This document shows positions 34,878 to 43,274 of a stretch of 64,000 bases of DNA, one piece after another; within the stretch, counting starts at the first letter, position 1; the number at the start of each line of letters is the position of its first letter. Source of the stretch: Rhodanobacter sp. DHG33 (lineage in GTDB: Bacteria; Pseudomonadota; Gammaproteobacteria; Xanthomonadales; Rhodanobacteraceae); the NCBI RefSeq assembly GCF_014843005.1, contig NZ_JACYXM010000004.1:520471-584470 (forward strand), given 5' to 3'. Below the pieces are notes generated by a model, which did not search any database, was not told the origin of the DNA, and saw only the letters and a list, made by a program, of their open reading frames with translations. Both the position numbers and the translations under genes were made by a program.

Positions 34878-35572
34878 GCGACACGCCTATCCCCATCCTG
34901 CTCGCCTGGAGCGGCGGCAAGGATTGCCTGATGGCGCTGCAGCGCCTGCGCGCCGACCCGCGTTGGCAGGTGGTCGGCCTGCTCACCACGATCAACCGCA
35001 ACTACCAGCGCATCGCCATGCACGGCGTGCGGCACGACGTGCTGCAGGCGCAGGTGGCCGCGCTGGGCCTGCCCCTGGTGGAAGTGCTGCTGGACTGGCC
35101 CGGCAGCAACGAAGCCTACGAAGCCGCACATGCGCAGGCGCTGGTCGAGGCGCGCATGCGCTGGCCCGGCATCCGCCACTGCGCGTTCGGCGACCTATTC
35201 CTCGAAGACGTGCGCGACTACCGCGTGCGCCAGCTCGGCCGCGACAACTGGCGCGCGGTGTTCCCGCTGTGGGGCGAGGACACCGCCGCGCTGTCGCGCC
35301 GCTTCGTGGCCGAAGGCCATCGCGCCATGCTGTGCTGCGTGGACACGCAGCAACTCGACGCCGCGTTCAGCGGCCGCGCCTACGACGCCAGCCTGCTCGA
35401 CGCGCTGCCCACCGGCGTCGATCCCTGCGGCGAGCGCGGCGAGTTCCACACGCTGAGCTGGGGCGGCCCGCTGTTCCGCCAGCCGGTCAGGCTCAGGCGC
35501 GGCGAGTCCGTGCTGCGCGACGGCCGCTTCCAGTTCACCGATTTCCTGCTCGACGATGCCGCGCAAAGCTGA
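34874..35572 (+). CDS. PP-loop ATP pyrophosphatase, Dph6-like
   Basis: A 232-residue adenine-nucleotide alpha-hydrolase-like protein with the PP-loop SGGKD at residues 13-17. It belongs to the diphthine-ammonia-ligase (Dph6) family, whose bacterial members have no known diphthamide substrate. The C-terminal half has the family motif GERGEFHTLSWGGP. It is coupled to the kinase gene by an ATGA overlap, and its end overlaps the Mug-family gene by 17 bases, so all four genes appear to form one operon. Confidence 0.88.
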   Translation: MSDTPIPILLAWSGGKDCLMALQRLRADPRWQVVGLLTTINRNYQRIAMHGVRHDVLQAQVAALGLPLVEVLLDWPGSNEAYEAAHAQALVEARMRWPGIRHCAFGDLFLEDVRDYRVRQLGRDNWRAVFPLWGEDTAALSRRFVAEGHRAMLCCVDTQQLDAAFSGRAYDASLLDALPTGVDPCGERGEFHTLSWGGPLFRQPVRLRRGESVLRDGRFQFTDFLLDDAAQS

Positions 35573-36080
35573 CCGCCCCATCCTGCCCGATGTGCTGCAA
35601 CCCGGGCTGGCGCTGGTGTTCTGCGGTACCGCGGCCGGCAAACGCTCCGCCGCGGAGCGCGCCTACTACGCGCACCCGGGCAACCTGTTCTGGCGCGCCC
35701 TGCACGAGGCCGGCATCACCCCGCGCCTGCTGGTCCCCGCGGAGTTTCCCCTGCTGCCGCAGCTCGGCATCGGCCTCACCGACCTCGCCAAGCGCCACAG
35801 CGGCAACGACGACGAACTTCCGCCCGGCGCCTTCGACGTGCCCGCGTTGCGCGCGAAGATGCAGCGCTATGCGCCGAAAGTGATCGCCTTCACCAGCAAG
35901 AACGCGGCGCGTGCCGCATTGGGGCGCGCCGCTTCCTACGGATTGCAGGAAGAATCCATCGGCGACACGCGCGTGTTCGTGCTGCCTTCGCCTTCGGGTC
36001 AGGCACGGGGGCATTGGGATATCGGGCCTTGGCGTGCGCTTGGCGATCTGGTTTCCCTCTTTCTGCCCAACGTGGAGTGA
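35556..36080 (+). CDS. mug: Mug/TDG-family mismatch-specific DNA glycosylase
   Basis: A 174-residue family-2 uracil-DNA-glycosylase-like protein. The N-terminal motif reads VFCGTAAG where E. coli Mug has the catalytic-Asn motif INPG, so the usual Asn is Ala26 here. Other family landmarks remain: YAHPGNLFWRALHEAG, GIGLTDLAKR and the C-terminal PSPSGQARGHWD. It probably excises bases from mismatches such as G:U, but the motif change could alter activity or specificity. It overlaps the PP-loop gene by 17 bases. Confidence 0.85.
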   Translation: MPRKADRPILPDVLQPGLALVFCGTAAGKRSAAERAYYAHPGNLFWRALHEAGITPRLLVPAEFPLLPQLGIGLTDLAKRHSGNDDELPPGAFDVPALRAKMQRYAPKVIAFTSKNAARAALGRAASYGLQEESIGDTRVFVLPSPSGQARGHWDIGPWRALGDLVSLFLPNVE

Positions 36081-36149
36081 TGCCCTCGCAAGGCGCCGCT
36101 GGTGCAGGCGGCAAGCCGCCTCCGCACGCCGGCAGGCACACGAAACCGC

Positions 36150-36181
36150 TCGAGACTTGCGAAAGCCCGCAAGGGTATAAA
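36150..36181 (+). promoter_or_regulatory. Promoter with dyad in a 20-bp spacer, ahead of the RND operon
   Basis: TCGAGA (36150-36155) and TATAAA (36176-36181) are separated by 20 bp. The spacer holds an inverted repeat with arms CTTGCG and CGCAAG (36156-36173). An overlong spacer filled by a dyad is the pattern of MerR-family promoters, so a MerR-like activator is possible. No such regulator gene is in the window. Confidence 0.45.
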
Positions 36182-36217
36182 ACCCCGCGAATAAGAAAGC
36201 CCTAAGCGCCTCCCGGC

Positions 36218-37615
36218 ATGCTTTCCCCCATGATCTCCGCCGCACGCCCGCGCCCCATCTTCCGCATCGCCCTGATCGCCACGGCGGCGCTGCTGTGCGG
36301 CTGCGCCACGTATCACCCGTTGCCGCTGGGCAACGGCGCAGGTGCCGCCAGCGTCGCGCAGCTGAGCGTACCGGCCGGCACGATGCCGGTACCGGCATGG
36401 ACCTCGCACCGCTTCGACCCCGCCAACGGCCTCGACGTCACCGACGTGGCCATGCTCGCGGTGGCGAACAATCCCGACCTCAAGGTGCAACGCGATGGAC
36501 TGGGCATCAGCCGTGCGCAGGCCTTCGCCGCGGGCCTGCTGCCCGATCCGCAGCTGAGCTTCGGCGAGGACCTCCCGCACGGCAACAGCGGCGAAAGTGG
36601 CGTCACCAGGGCCTACAGCCTCGGCATTGCCGAGGACGTGAGCTCCATCCTGCTGCGTTCCTCGCGCAAGCACGCGGCGAATGCACAGGCCAAACAGGTA
36701 AACCTCGACCTGCTGTGGGCAGAGTGGCAGACCATCGCGCAGGCACGGCTGCTGTTTGAGCAGGTGCAGAACCTGCGCACGCAGCAGACCGAATTCGACG
36801 CCGAGCAACGGGCGCTGGCGCCGGTGGACCAGGCGGTGCAGGCGGCCGTGCGCAACGGCAATCTCAGCTACGACGGCGCCAGCGCGGGACTCAATGCGAT
36901 GGCCGACGCACGCAAGCAGGCGTCCGACAACGCGGTGGCGTTGCACCAGGCGGAAAGCGATCTGCGCCAGCTGCTGGGCCTCGCGCCCACCGCGCCGCTG
37001 GACCTGGTGGGCGAACCGTATCGCGCCGACCCGGACGACGCGCAACTGCAGGCGGCACTGGCCGACCTGCCCAGGCGCCGCCCCGACCTGCTTGCGCTGC
37101 AGGCCGGCTATCGCGCGCAGGAAGCCACTTTGCGCGGCGCCATCCTTGCGCAGTTCCCCGCGATCAGCGTGGGCCTCAATAACGCGCGCGACAACACCGG
37201 CATCAAGTCCAGCGGCTACACCATCAACCTCAGCCTGCCGCTGTTCGACCGCAACCGCGGCAACATCGCCATCGAAACGGCCACGCGCCAGCAGCTGAAG
37301 GACGACTACGAAGCGCGCCTGCTCGCCACGCGCGGCGACATGCTGCGCCTTGCCGCCGACCTGCGCACGCTGGATGCGCGGCAACAGACACAGGCCGCGC
37401 ATGCGAAGCAGCTCGATGCCGCGCGCGACGCCGCGCAGCTGGCATGGCAGCAAGGCCTGATCGACTGGCCGACCTATCTCTCGATACGCAGCAACGCACT
37501 GGCGGCCGACACCGACCTGATCGCGCTGCGGCAATCCCGTTCCACCACGGCCATCGCGCTGGAAGCTCTGCTTGGCCGTACGGATTTCGTCATGCAACGG
37601 ACGTCCAAACCATGA
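36218..37615 (+). CDS. Outer-membrane efflux lipoprotein (OMF) of an RND system
   Basis: A 465-residue TolC-superfamily protein with a lipoprotein signal ending in the lipobox LLCGC (Cys at about residue 29). The OEP domain appears as two repeats with long coiled-coil stretches; the second half contains RRRPDLLALQAGYRAQEATLR, typical of the family. The ATGA overlap with the adaptor gene shows coupling. In the tripartite pump it forms the channel through the outer membrane. Confidence 0.9.
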   Translation: MLSPMISAARPRPIFRIALIATAALLCGCATYHPLPLGNGAGAASVAQLSVPAGTMPVPAWTSHRFDPANGLDVTDVAMLAVANNPDLKVQRDGLGISRAQAFAAGLLPDPQLSFGEDLPHGNSGESGVTRAYSLGIAEDVSSILLRSSRKHAANAQAKQVNLDLLWAEWQTIAQARLLFEQVQNLRTQQTEFDAEQRALAPVDQAVQAAVRNGNLSYDGASAGLNAMADARKQASDNAVALHQAESDLRQLLGLAPTAPLDLVGEPYRADPDDAQLQAALADLPRRRPDLLALQAGYRAQEATLRGAILAQFPAISVGLNNARDNTGIKSSGYTINLSLPLFDRNRGNIAIETATRQQLKDDYEARLLATRGDMLRLAADLRTLDARQQTQAAHAKQLDAARDAAQLAWQQGLIDWPTYLSIRSNALAADTDLIALRQSRSTTAIALEALLGRTDFVMQRTSKP

Positions 37616-38715
37616 ACCGAACCCTGTTCGCGCGCTGTGCCGCGCTGGCCGCCACGGCCCTGCTGCTGGTTGCCTGCAGCGGCAAGGGGGGCGACGACGA
37701 CTCGTCCGATGACGCCAAGGGCGTCGCGCTGGTCACCACGGCGACGCCGGTGCAGCAGCGCTTCCACGACAGCGTGGAAGCCTGGGGCGTCGCGGCGGCC
37801 GATCCGCACCATGCGCGCACAGTCAGCCTCGCGCATGGCGGGCAGGTAGTCGCGCTGGAGGTGAGTGCGGGGCAGACGGTGAAGCGCGGCGATGCGCTGC
37901 TGGCGATCGCACCCGATCCGGCCGCGCGCAGCGCCTACCAGCAAGCACAGGGCGCGCTGACGTTGGCCAGCGGAGAACTGCAGCGCACCGAACAAATGGC
38001 GGCGCAGCACCTTGCCACGCAGTCGCAGGTCGCCGCCGCACGCAAGGCACTGTCCGATGCGCAATCGGCACTCGAAGCACAGCAGGCGCTGGGCGGCGGT
38101 GCGGCGCAGGAAACCGTCACCGCACCGGACGACGGCGTGGTCGCCGCCGTATCGGTGGCGCTGGGCGACCGTTTCGCCGCCAACGCACCATTGCTGAGTT
38201 TCGCACCCGCCCATGCGCTGGTCGCCGAACTGGGCGTGCAGCCCGACACCGGCACGCAGCTCCACACCGGTATGCCCGTGCAATTGCACGGCGTGTACGG
38301 CGACGCCAAGCCTTTCGCAGGCAAGCTCACGATGGTGGGCAGCGCGATCGATCCGCAGACCCACCTGCTGCCCGTGCAGGCGGAGATCGCCGTTGGCAGC
38401 CAAGCGGCGCTGCTGGTCGGCACCGCGCTCGATGCCACGATCCAGAGCGACGACTACACCGCATGGGCCGTGCCGCGCGCCGCCGTGCTGAACGACGAGC
38501 AGGGCGATTACCTGTTCCAGCTCGACCACGGCAAGGCGCACCGCGTGAACGTGCAGTTGCGCCAGCCGCAGGGCGACACCGTGGGCGTGCTCGGTGAGCT
38601 CGACGGCAAACTGCCGGTGATCGTGCAAGGGGCCTACGAAGTGGACGACGGCTCGGCGGTACGCACGGACGACAGCAAGGCGGACGACAAGGCCGACAGC
38701 GAGAGCAAGCCGTGA
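37612..38715 (+). CDS. RND efflux periplasmic adaptor lipoprotein
   Basis: A 367-residue membrane-fusion protein. Signal peptide with lipobox LLVACSG (Cys at about residue 22), then an Asp/Ser-rich linker. A lipoyl domain (GGQVVALEVSAGQTVKRGD ... APDDGVVAAVSVALGD) encloses a short helical hairpin, followed by beta-barrel and membrane-proximal domains. The C-terminal tail is an unusual Asp/Lys/Ser-rich stretch (SKADDKADSESKP). The stop overlaps the pump GTG. Confidence 0.9.
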   Translation: MNRTLFARCAALAATALLLVACSGKGGDDDSSDDAKGVALVTTATPVQQRFHDSVEAWGVAAADPHHARTVSLAHGGQVVALEVSAGQTVKRGDALLAIAPDPAARSAYQQAQGALTLASGELQRTEQMAAQHLATQSQVAAARKALSDAQSALEAQQALGGGAAQETVTAPDDGVVAAVSVALGDRFAANAPLLSFAPAHALVAELGVQPDTGTQLHTGMPVQLHGVYGDAKPFAGKLTMVGSAIDPQTHLLPVQAEIAVGSQAALLVGTALDATIQSDDYTAWAVPRAAVLNDEQGDYLFQLDHGKAHRVNVQLRQPQGDTVGVLGELDGKLPVIVQGAYEVDDGSAVRTDDSKADDKADSESKP

Positions 38716-41700
38716 TAGCCACGCCGTCGACGACCACCGACTGGATGCACCGGCATCGCCGCTCGCTGCTGTTCCTCGCCTTCATCCTCGCCATCGGCGG
38801 CATCCTCGGGGCATTCAACCTGCCGGTGTCGCTCTTCCCCGATGTGTCCTTCCCGCGCGTGCGCGTGACCCTGGACGCCGGCGACCAGCCCGCCGACCAG
38901 ATGGTGGCGACGGTCACGCGGCCGGTCGAGGAAGCGATCCGCCAGGTGCGCGGCGTGCGCGAGCTGCGCTCCACCACCAGCCGCGGCAGCGCCGAGATCA
39001 ACATCGGTTTCGACTGGGGCGCCGACATGGGCCGCGCCCTGCTCGACGTCGATGCCGCGATGGGCGAAGTGATGCCGCACCTGCCGACCGGCGTCGACGT
39101 GCAGGCGATCCGGCTCGATCCCACCGTGTTCCCCATCCTGGCCTACAGCCTGCGCTCCGACACGCTCACGCCCGCGCAGCTGCACGACATCGCCGAGTTC
39201 CAGTTGCGCCCACTGCTCTCCGGCGTGGCCGGCGTGGCGCAGGTGGACGTGCAGGGCGGAGACGTGGCCGAGTTCCACGTCGACGTGGATGCAGCCAAGC
39301 TGCGCGCGCAGGGCCTCGCGCTCACCGACGTGGAGCATGCGGTGACCAACGCCGCCACCATCCAGTCGATGGGGCGCCTGCAGGATCACTACAAGCTCTA
39401 CCTGCTCCTTGCCGACAACCAGCCGTCCACCCTCAAGGCCCTGGGCGACATCGTGCTGCGTGCCGATGCGCATGGCGTGCTGCGCCTTTCCGATGTGGCC
39501 GCCGTGGTGATGGACCACGAGCCGCAATGGGTGCGCACCACCGCCGACGGCCACGACGCGGTGCTGATGCAGGTGTTCCAGCAGCCCGACGGCAACAGCG
39601 TGCAGATCGCCAACGACGTGAAGCAACGCCTGGCCGACTACCAGCGGCAGGCACCGAAGGGCCTGCACATCGCCAACTGGTACGACCAGACCCAACTGGT
39701 GCTGGGCGCGGCCGGCAGCGTGCGCGACGCGATCCTGATCGGCATCGTGCTGGCGGGGCTGGTGCTGTTCGTGTTCCTGCGCAACGCGCGGGTGATCCTG
39801 GTCGCGCTGATCGTGGTGCCGGCCACGCTGGCGATCACCGTGCTGCTGCTGACCGTGCTGCACATGAGCTTCAACATGATGACGCTGGGCGGCATGGCGG
39901 CCGCGGTGGGCCTGCTGATCGACGACGTGATCGTGATGCTGGAACACATCATGCGCCGGCTGCGCGACGGCGGCGGGGCGGTGCGCGAACGCATCGCGGG
40001 CGCAGCATGGGAGTTCACGCGACCGCTCACCGGCTCCAGCGCGGCCACGGTGGTGATCTTCCTGCCGCTGGCCTTCCTCGGCGGTGTCACCGGCGCGTTC
40101 TTCAAGGCGCTGTCGCTGACCATGGCGAGCGCGCTGGTGATCTCCTACCTGCTCACCTGGGTGGCGGTGCCCTTGCTCGCCGAATGGCTGATCGACGAGC
40201 GCCACGCCGCGGAACATCCGCCGGGCCGCTTCTCGCAGCGGCTGCTGGCGGGTTACGAACGCACGCTGGGACGCTTGCTGCAGCGTCCCGTGCTGGTGCT
40301 GATCGGCGTGGTCCCGCTGCTGCTGGCGGGTGCGCTGGCCTACCGGCAGGTGGGCAGCGGTTTCATGCCGCAGATGGACGAGGGCGGCTTCACGCTGGAC
40401 TACCTCTCGCCGCCCGGCACCTCGCTGGACGAGACGGACCGCCTGCTGCAGCAGGTCGAAAAGATCATCCGCGCCAACCCCTACGTGGACACCTACTCGC
40501 GGCGCACCGGCCTGCAACTCGGCGGCGGCCTTACCGAAGCGAACACCGGCGACTTCTTCGTCCGTCTGAAGACCGGCTCGCGCCCCGCCACCGCCGACGT
40601 GATGGAGCAGATCCGCGAAGAGATCGCGGCCAAGGTGCCCGGCCTCGACGTCGACGTCGCGCAGCTGATGGAAGACCTGATCGGCGACCTTACCGAAGTG
40701 CCGCAGCCCATCGAGATCATGCTCTACGGCGACGACGAGACCCAGCTCGACGACACCGCGAGGAAAGTGGCCGCCGCGATCGGCAAGGTCGACGGCATCG
40801 CCGAGGTGCACAACGGCATCAATCCCGCTGGCGACGCACTGGACGTGCGCGTCGATCCGGTGAAGGCCGGCCTGCTCGGCCTGGACCCAGTGACGGTGAC
40901 GCAGCAGGTGTCGGATGCGATGGCCGGCAACGTGGCCGCGCAATTGCCGCAGGGCCCGAAGATGATGGGCGTGCGCGTGTGGCTGCCGCCTGCATCGCGT
41001 GCGCAGGTGGAGCAACTTGCCGCTCTGCCGATACGCGCCGCCGACGGCCACGTGGTGCCGCTGTCCGAACTTGCGACCCTTCGCGCCGTGCAGGGCCAGC
41101 CGGAGATCAACCGCGACAACCTCAAGCGCATGATCGCCGTGACCGCACGCATCGTGGGCCGCGACCTCGGCTCCACCGCCGCGGACGTGAAACAGGTGCT
41201 GGCCAAGCCCGGCCTGCTGCCGCCGGGCATGTACCACGAGCTGGGCGGCCTCTATGCGCAGCAGCAGACCGCCTTCCACGACCTGCGCCTGGTGATGCTC
41301 GCGGCGATCGCGCTGGTGTTCGCGCTGCTGCTGTTTCTGTACGAGAGTTTCCGCGTGGCGCTGGCCATCATGGTGGCGCCGCTGCTGGCGCTGTCCGCGG
41401 TATTCGTTGGGCTGTGGGTCACCGGCATCGAGCTCAACATCTCGGCGATGATGGGCATGACGATGATCGTGGGCATCGTCACCGAGCTGGCGATCTTCTA
41501 CTTCACCGAGTTCCGCGAGGCGGAGCAGGTCATGCCGCTGCACGAGGCGTTGCGCCACGCCGGCCATCACCGCATGCGACCCATCCTGATGTCCACCCTC
41601 GCCGCCATCCTCACCTTGCTGCCGTTGGCGCTGGCACTCGGCGAGGGTTCGCAGATGCAGCAGCCGCTGGCGGTGGCGATCATCGCCGGCATGCTGGTGC

Positions 41701-41780
41701 AGGTGCCGCTGGTATTGTTGGTGCTGCCGGTGATCTACGCCGTGCTGCGCAAGCCGTCGAAGAACGCGGGGCGCTCGTAG
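38712..41780 (+). CDS. RND efflux pump inner-membrane subunit (AcrB/HAE type)
   Basis: A 1022-residue proton-driven transporter starting at GTG 38712. It shows the duplicated layout of RND pumps: TM1 near residues 18-36, a large periplasmic porter loop, six TM segments, a second loop and five C-terminal TM segments. The TM4 proton-relay acidic pair is in GLLIDDVIVMLEHI. It lacks the DFG/DGA pattern of CzcA-type metal pumps, so a drug or organic substrate (HAE family) is more likely. It is distinct from canonical AcrB in length and N-terminus. Confidence 0.92.
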   Translation: MIATPSTTTDWMHRHRRSLLFLAFILAIGGILGAFNLPVSLFPDVSFPRVRVTLDAGDQPADQMVATVTRPVEEAIRQVRGVRELRSTTSRGSAEINIGFDWGADMGRALLDVDAAMGEVMPHLPTGVDVQAIRLDPTVFPILAYSLRSDTLTPAQLHDIAEFQLRPLLSGVAGVAQVDVQGGDVAEFHVDVDAAKLRAQGLALTDVEHAVTNAATIQSMGRLQDHYKLYLLLADNQPSTLKALGDIVLRADAHGVLRLSDVAAVVMDHEPQWVRTTADGHDAVLMQVFQQPDGNSVQIANDVKQRLADYQRQAPKGLHIANWYDQTQLVLGAAGSVRDAILIGIVLAGLVLFVFLRNARVILVALIVVPATLAITVLLLTVLHMSFNMMTLGGMAAAVGLLIDDVIVMLEHIMRRLRDGGGAVRERIAGAAWEFTRPLTGSSAATVVIFLPLAFLGGVTGAFFKALSLTMASALVISYLLTWVAVPLLAEWLIDERHAAEHPPGRFSQRLLAGYERTLGRLLQRPVLVLIGVVPLLLAGALAYRQVGSGFMPQMDEGGFTLDYLSPPGTSLDETDRLLQQVEKIIRANPYVDTYSRRTGLQLGGGLTEANTGDFFVRLKTGSRPATADVMEQIREEIAAKVPGLDVDVAQLMEDLIGDLTEVPQPIEIMLYGDDETQLDDTARKVAAAIGKVDGIAEVHNGINPAGDALDVRVDPVKAGLLGLDPVTVTQQVSDAMAGNVAAQLPQGPKMMGVRVWLPPASRAQVEQLAALPIRAADGHVVPLSELATLRAVQGQPEINRDNLKRMIAVTARIVGRDLGSTAADVKQVLAKPGLLPPGMYHELGGLYAQQQTAFHDLRLVMLAAIALVFALLLFLYESFRVALAIMVAPLLALSAVFVGLWVTGIELNISAMMGMTMIVGIVTELAIFYFTEFREAEQVMPLHEALRHAGHHRMRPILMSTLAAILTLLPLALALGEGSQMQQPLAVAIIAGMLVQVPLVLLVLPVIYAVLRKPSKNAGRS

Positions 41781-41942
41781 GCGCGGATGGTTTCATCCAT
41801 GAAGCCGCCTGTCCTTGATACGCACATCGCGAGGTTCATGGAAGGTGACCAAACCAGGACCAGGAGCACTTGCCGCTCGTCTGAGGAAAGCATCCGTCAC
41901 CGGGCAAAAAATCTTTCCGATCGAACCTGATGAGGCCATTGC

Positions 41943-43274
41943 ATGATGTCCCGACCGTCACCTCCGGTTGCATCGTCGATCGACGCGAAACGGCGCAGGC
42001 TCTTCATCGGCATCATCCTGACGACTCTGGTCATCCTGGCCGCCGTCGTTGCCGACCTGGCGAGCGGCGGGCGTCCCGATCCGCCGGCGCTGCGTGCCGC
42101 TGCCACCCTGCTCGATGGCTCCTGGCGATTCCACATAGGCGACGATCCTCGTTGGGCGGATGCCGGCACGGACGATACCCGTTGGGAGACGTTCGACATG
42201 ACCGCGTCGCCGGGCAGTCACGATGGCGACGTGGGTCTGCCCGACTACGTGGGCGGGTGGATGGCGCACGGCCATCCCGGCTATCACGGCTACGCGTGGT
42301 ACCGGCGGGTGGTGACGGTGCCGGCCGGAGGTGCGTCGTGGGACATCCTCGGGCCGACTCTCGTCGACGACGGCTACGAGTTGTACTGGAACGGCCAACT
42401 GTTGGGCGGCTCGGGCCGGCTCGGCCCGAAGCCGCGCCTCGTCGGCACGCGGCCATTGCTGTTCGCCCTTCCTGCCGATGCGGCCGGTACCCGCGGCGTG
42501 CTCGCCGTGCGCACCTACATGCTCGCCAGCTCCGGCGTCAGCGCCGACGGCGGCGGCATGCACACCGCACCAATCCTGGCGCCGCGACCGGTCAGCGATG
42601 CACTGCACCGCGCGCAGTGGGAGCGGACCATCGCCGGCTACATCGTCGATCTGATCGAGCCGCTCGCGATGCTTGCCGTCGTCGCCCTGGCGCTCGGATA
42701 CCGGTCTCGCAGCAACCGCCGGAGTTTCCTGGTCCTGGCCAGCATCGCGCTCGCGCTGACGGCAGCCAGGCGCCTCGGCAACGCGATCGTCGCGTGGACC
42801 GATATCGAGGATCTGGCCACTTATACGTGGCTGGCATCGGTGATGTGGGTGCCGACCGTGGCCGCCTGGGCATGGGCCTGGAACCGCTGGTGCCTGCGTC
42901 CGTGGCGAAGCGTCGATGTGGCCGCCGCGGTGCTGATGGTCATCGGCCTGCTTGGCGCCCTGCTCCCTTCGGCGGCCATGACGACCTGCAGCCGGCTCGG
43001 GTCGATCGCGCTGTTCGCCGTGATCGTCACGCGCATCGTGCGCAACGGACCGATGCGGATCCTCGCGCTCGCCGTGCTGGCCTCGATCATGGCTGCGCTG
43101 TTCGGCCCCGAACTGGTGGATACGCTCGGCGTGCCAGGTATCTGGTTTCCGTTCGGCATCGGCGTGGCACGGACGCAGTACGTCTACGCGATCCTCATCG
43201 TGCTGATGGCTTTCCTGGTCGTACGGACCCTGTACGAAGAGACGCCTGCCGGCGACACAGCGACCACTCCCTAA
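41943..43274 (+). CDS. Seven-TM protein with beta-sandwich ectodomain (7TMR-DISM-like), no output domain
   Basis: A 443-residue membrane protein I cannot assign to a named family. An N-terminal TM (about residues 20-41) is followed by a 160-residue extracytoplasmic domain. That domain contains LLDGSWRFHIGDDPRW, GYAWYRRVVTVP, YELYWNGQLLGGSG and LAVRTYM, a pattern seen in galactose-binding-like (GH2 sugar-binding) jelly rolls. Seven further hydrophobic segments run from about residue 232 to 435. The layout recalls 7TMR-DISM sensors, but no kinase, GGDEF or phosphatase domain follows; the protein ends shortly after TM7. It converges with the cytochrome gene, overlapping it by four bases. Confidence 0.75.
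   Translation: MMSRPSPPVASSIDAKRRRLFIGIILTTLVILAAVVADLASGGRPDPPALRAAATLLDGSWRFHIGDDPRWADAGTDDTRWETFDMTASPGSHDGDVGLPDYVGGWMAHGHPGYHGYAWYRRVVTVPAGGASWDILGPTLVDDGYELYWNGQLLGGSGRLGPKPRLVGTRPLLFALPADAAGTRGVLAVRTYMLASSGVSADGGGMHTAPILAPRPVSDALHRAQWERTIAGYIVDLIEPLAMLAVVALALGYRSRSNRRSFLVLASIALALTAARRLGNAIVAWTDIEDLATYTWLASVMWVPTVAAWAWAWNRWCLRPWRSVDVAAAVLMVIGLLGALLPSAAMTTCSRLGSIALFAVIVTRIVRNGPMRILALAVLASIMAALFGPELVDTLGVPGIWFPFGIGVARTQYVYAILIVLMAFLVVRTLYEETPAGDTATTP

Noticed and set aside
38634..41570. A 978-codon minus-strand frame opposite the RND pump
   Set aside because: Composition is His/Arg/Gln rich without domains; it mirrors the RND pump codons on the other strand.
41781..41942. Terminator or small gene after the RND pump
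   Set aside because: A GGATG/CATCC hairpin is present near 41,786 but has no T-run, and no start codon with a ribosome site opens a credible short frame.
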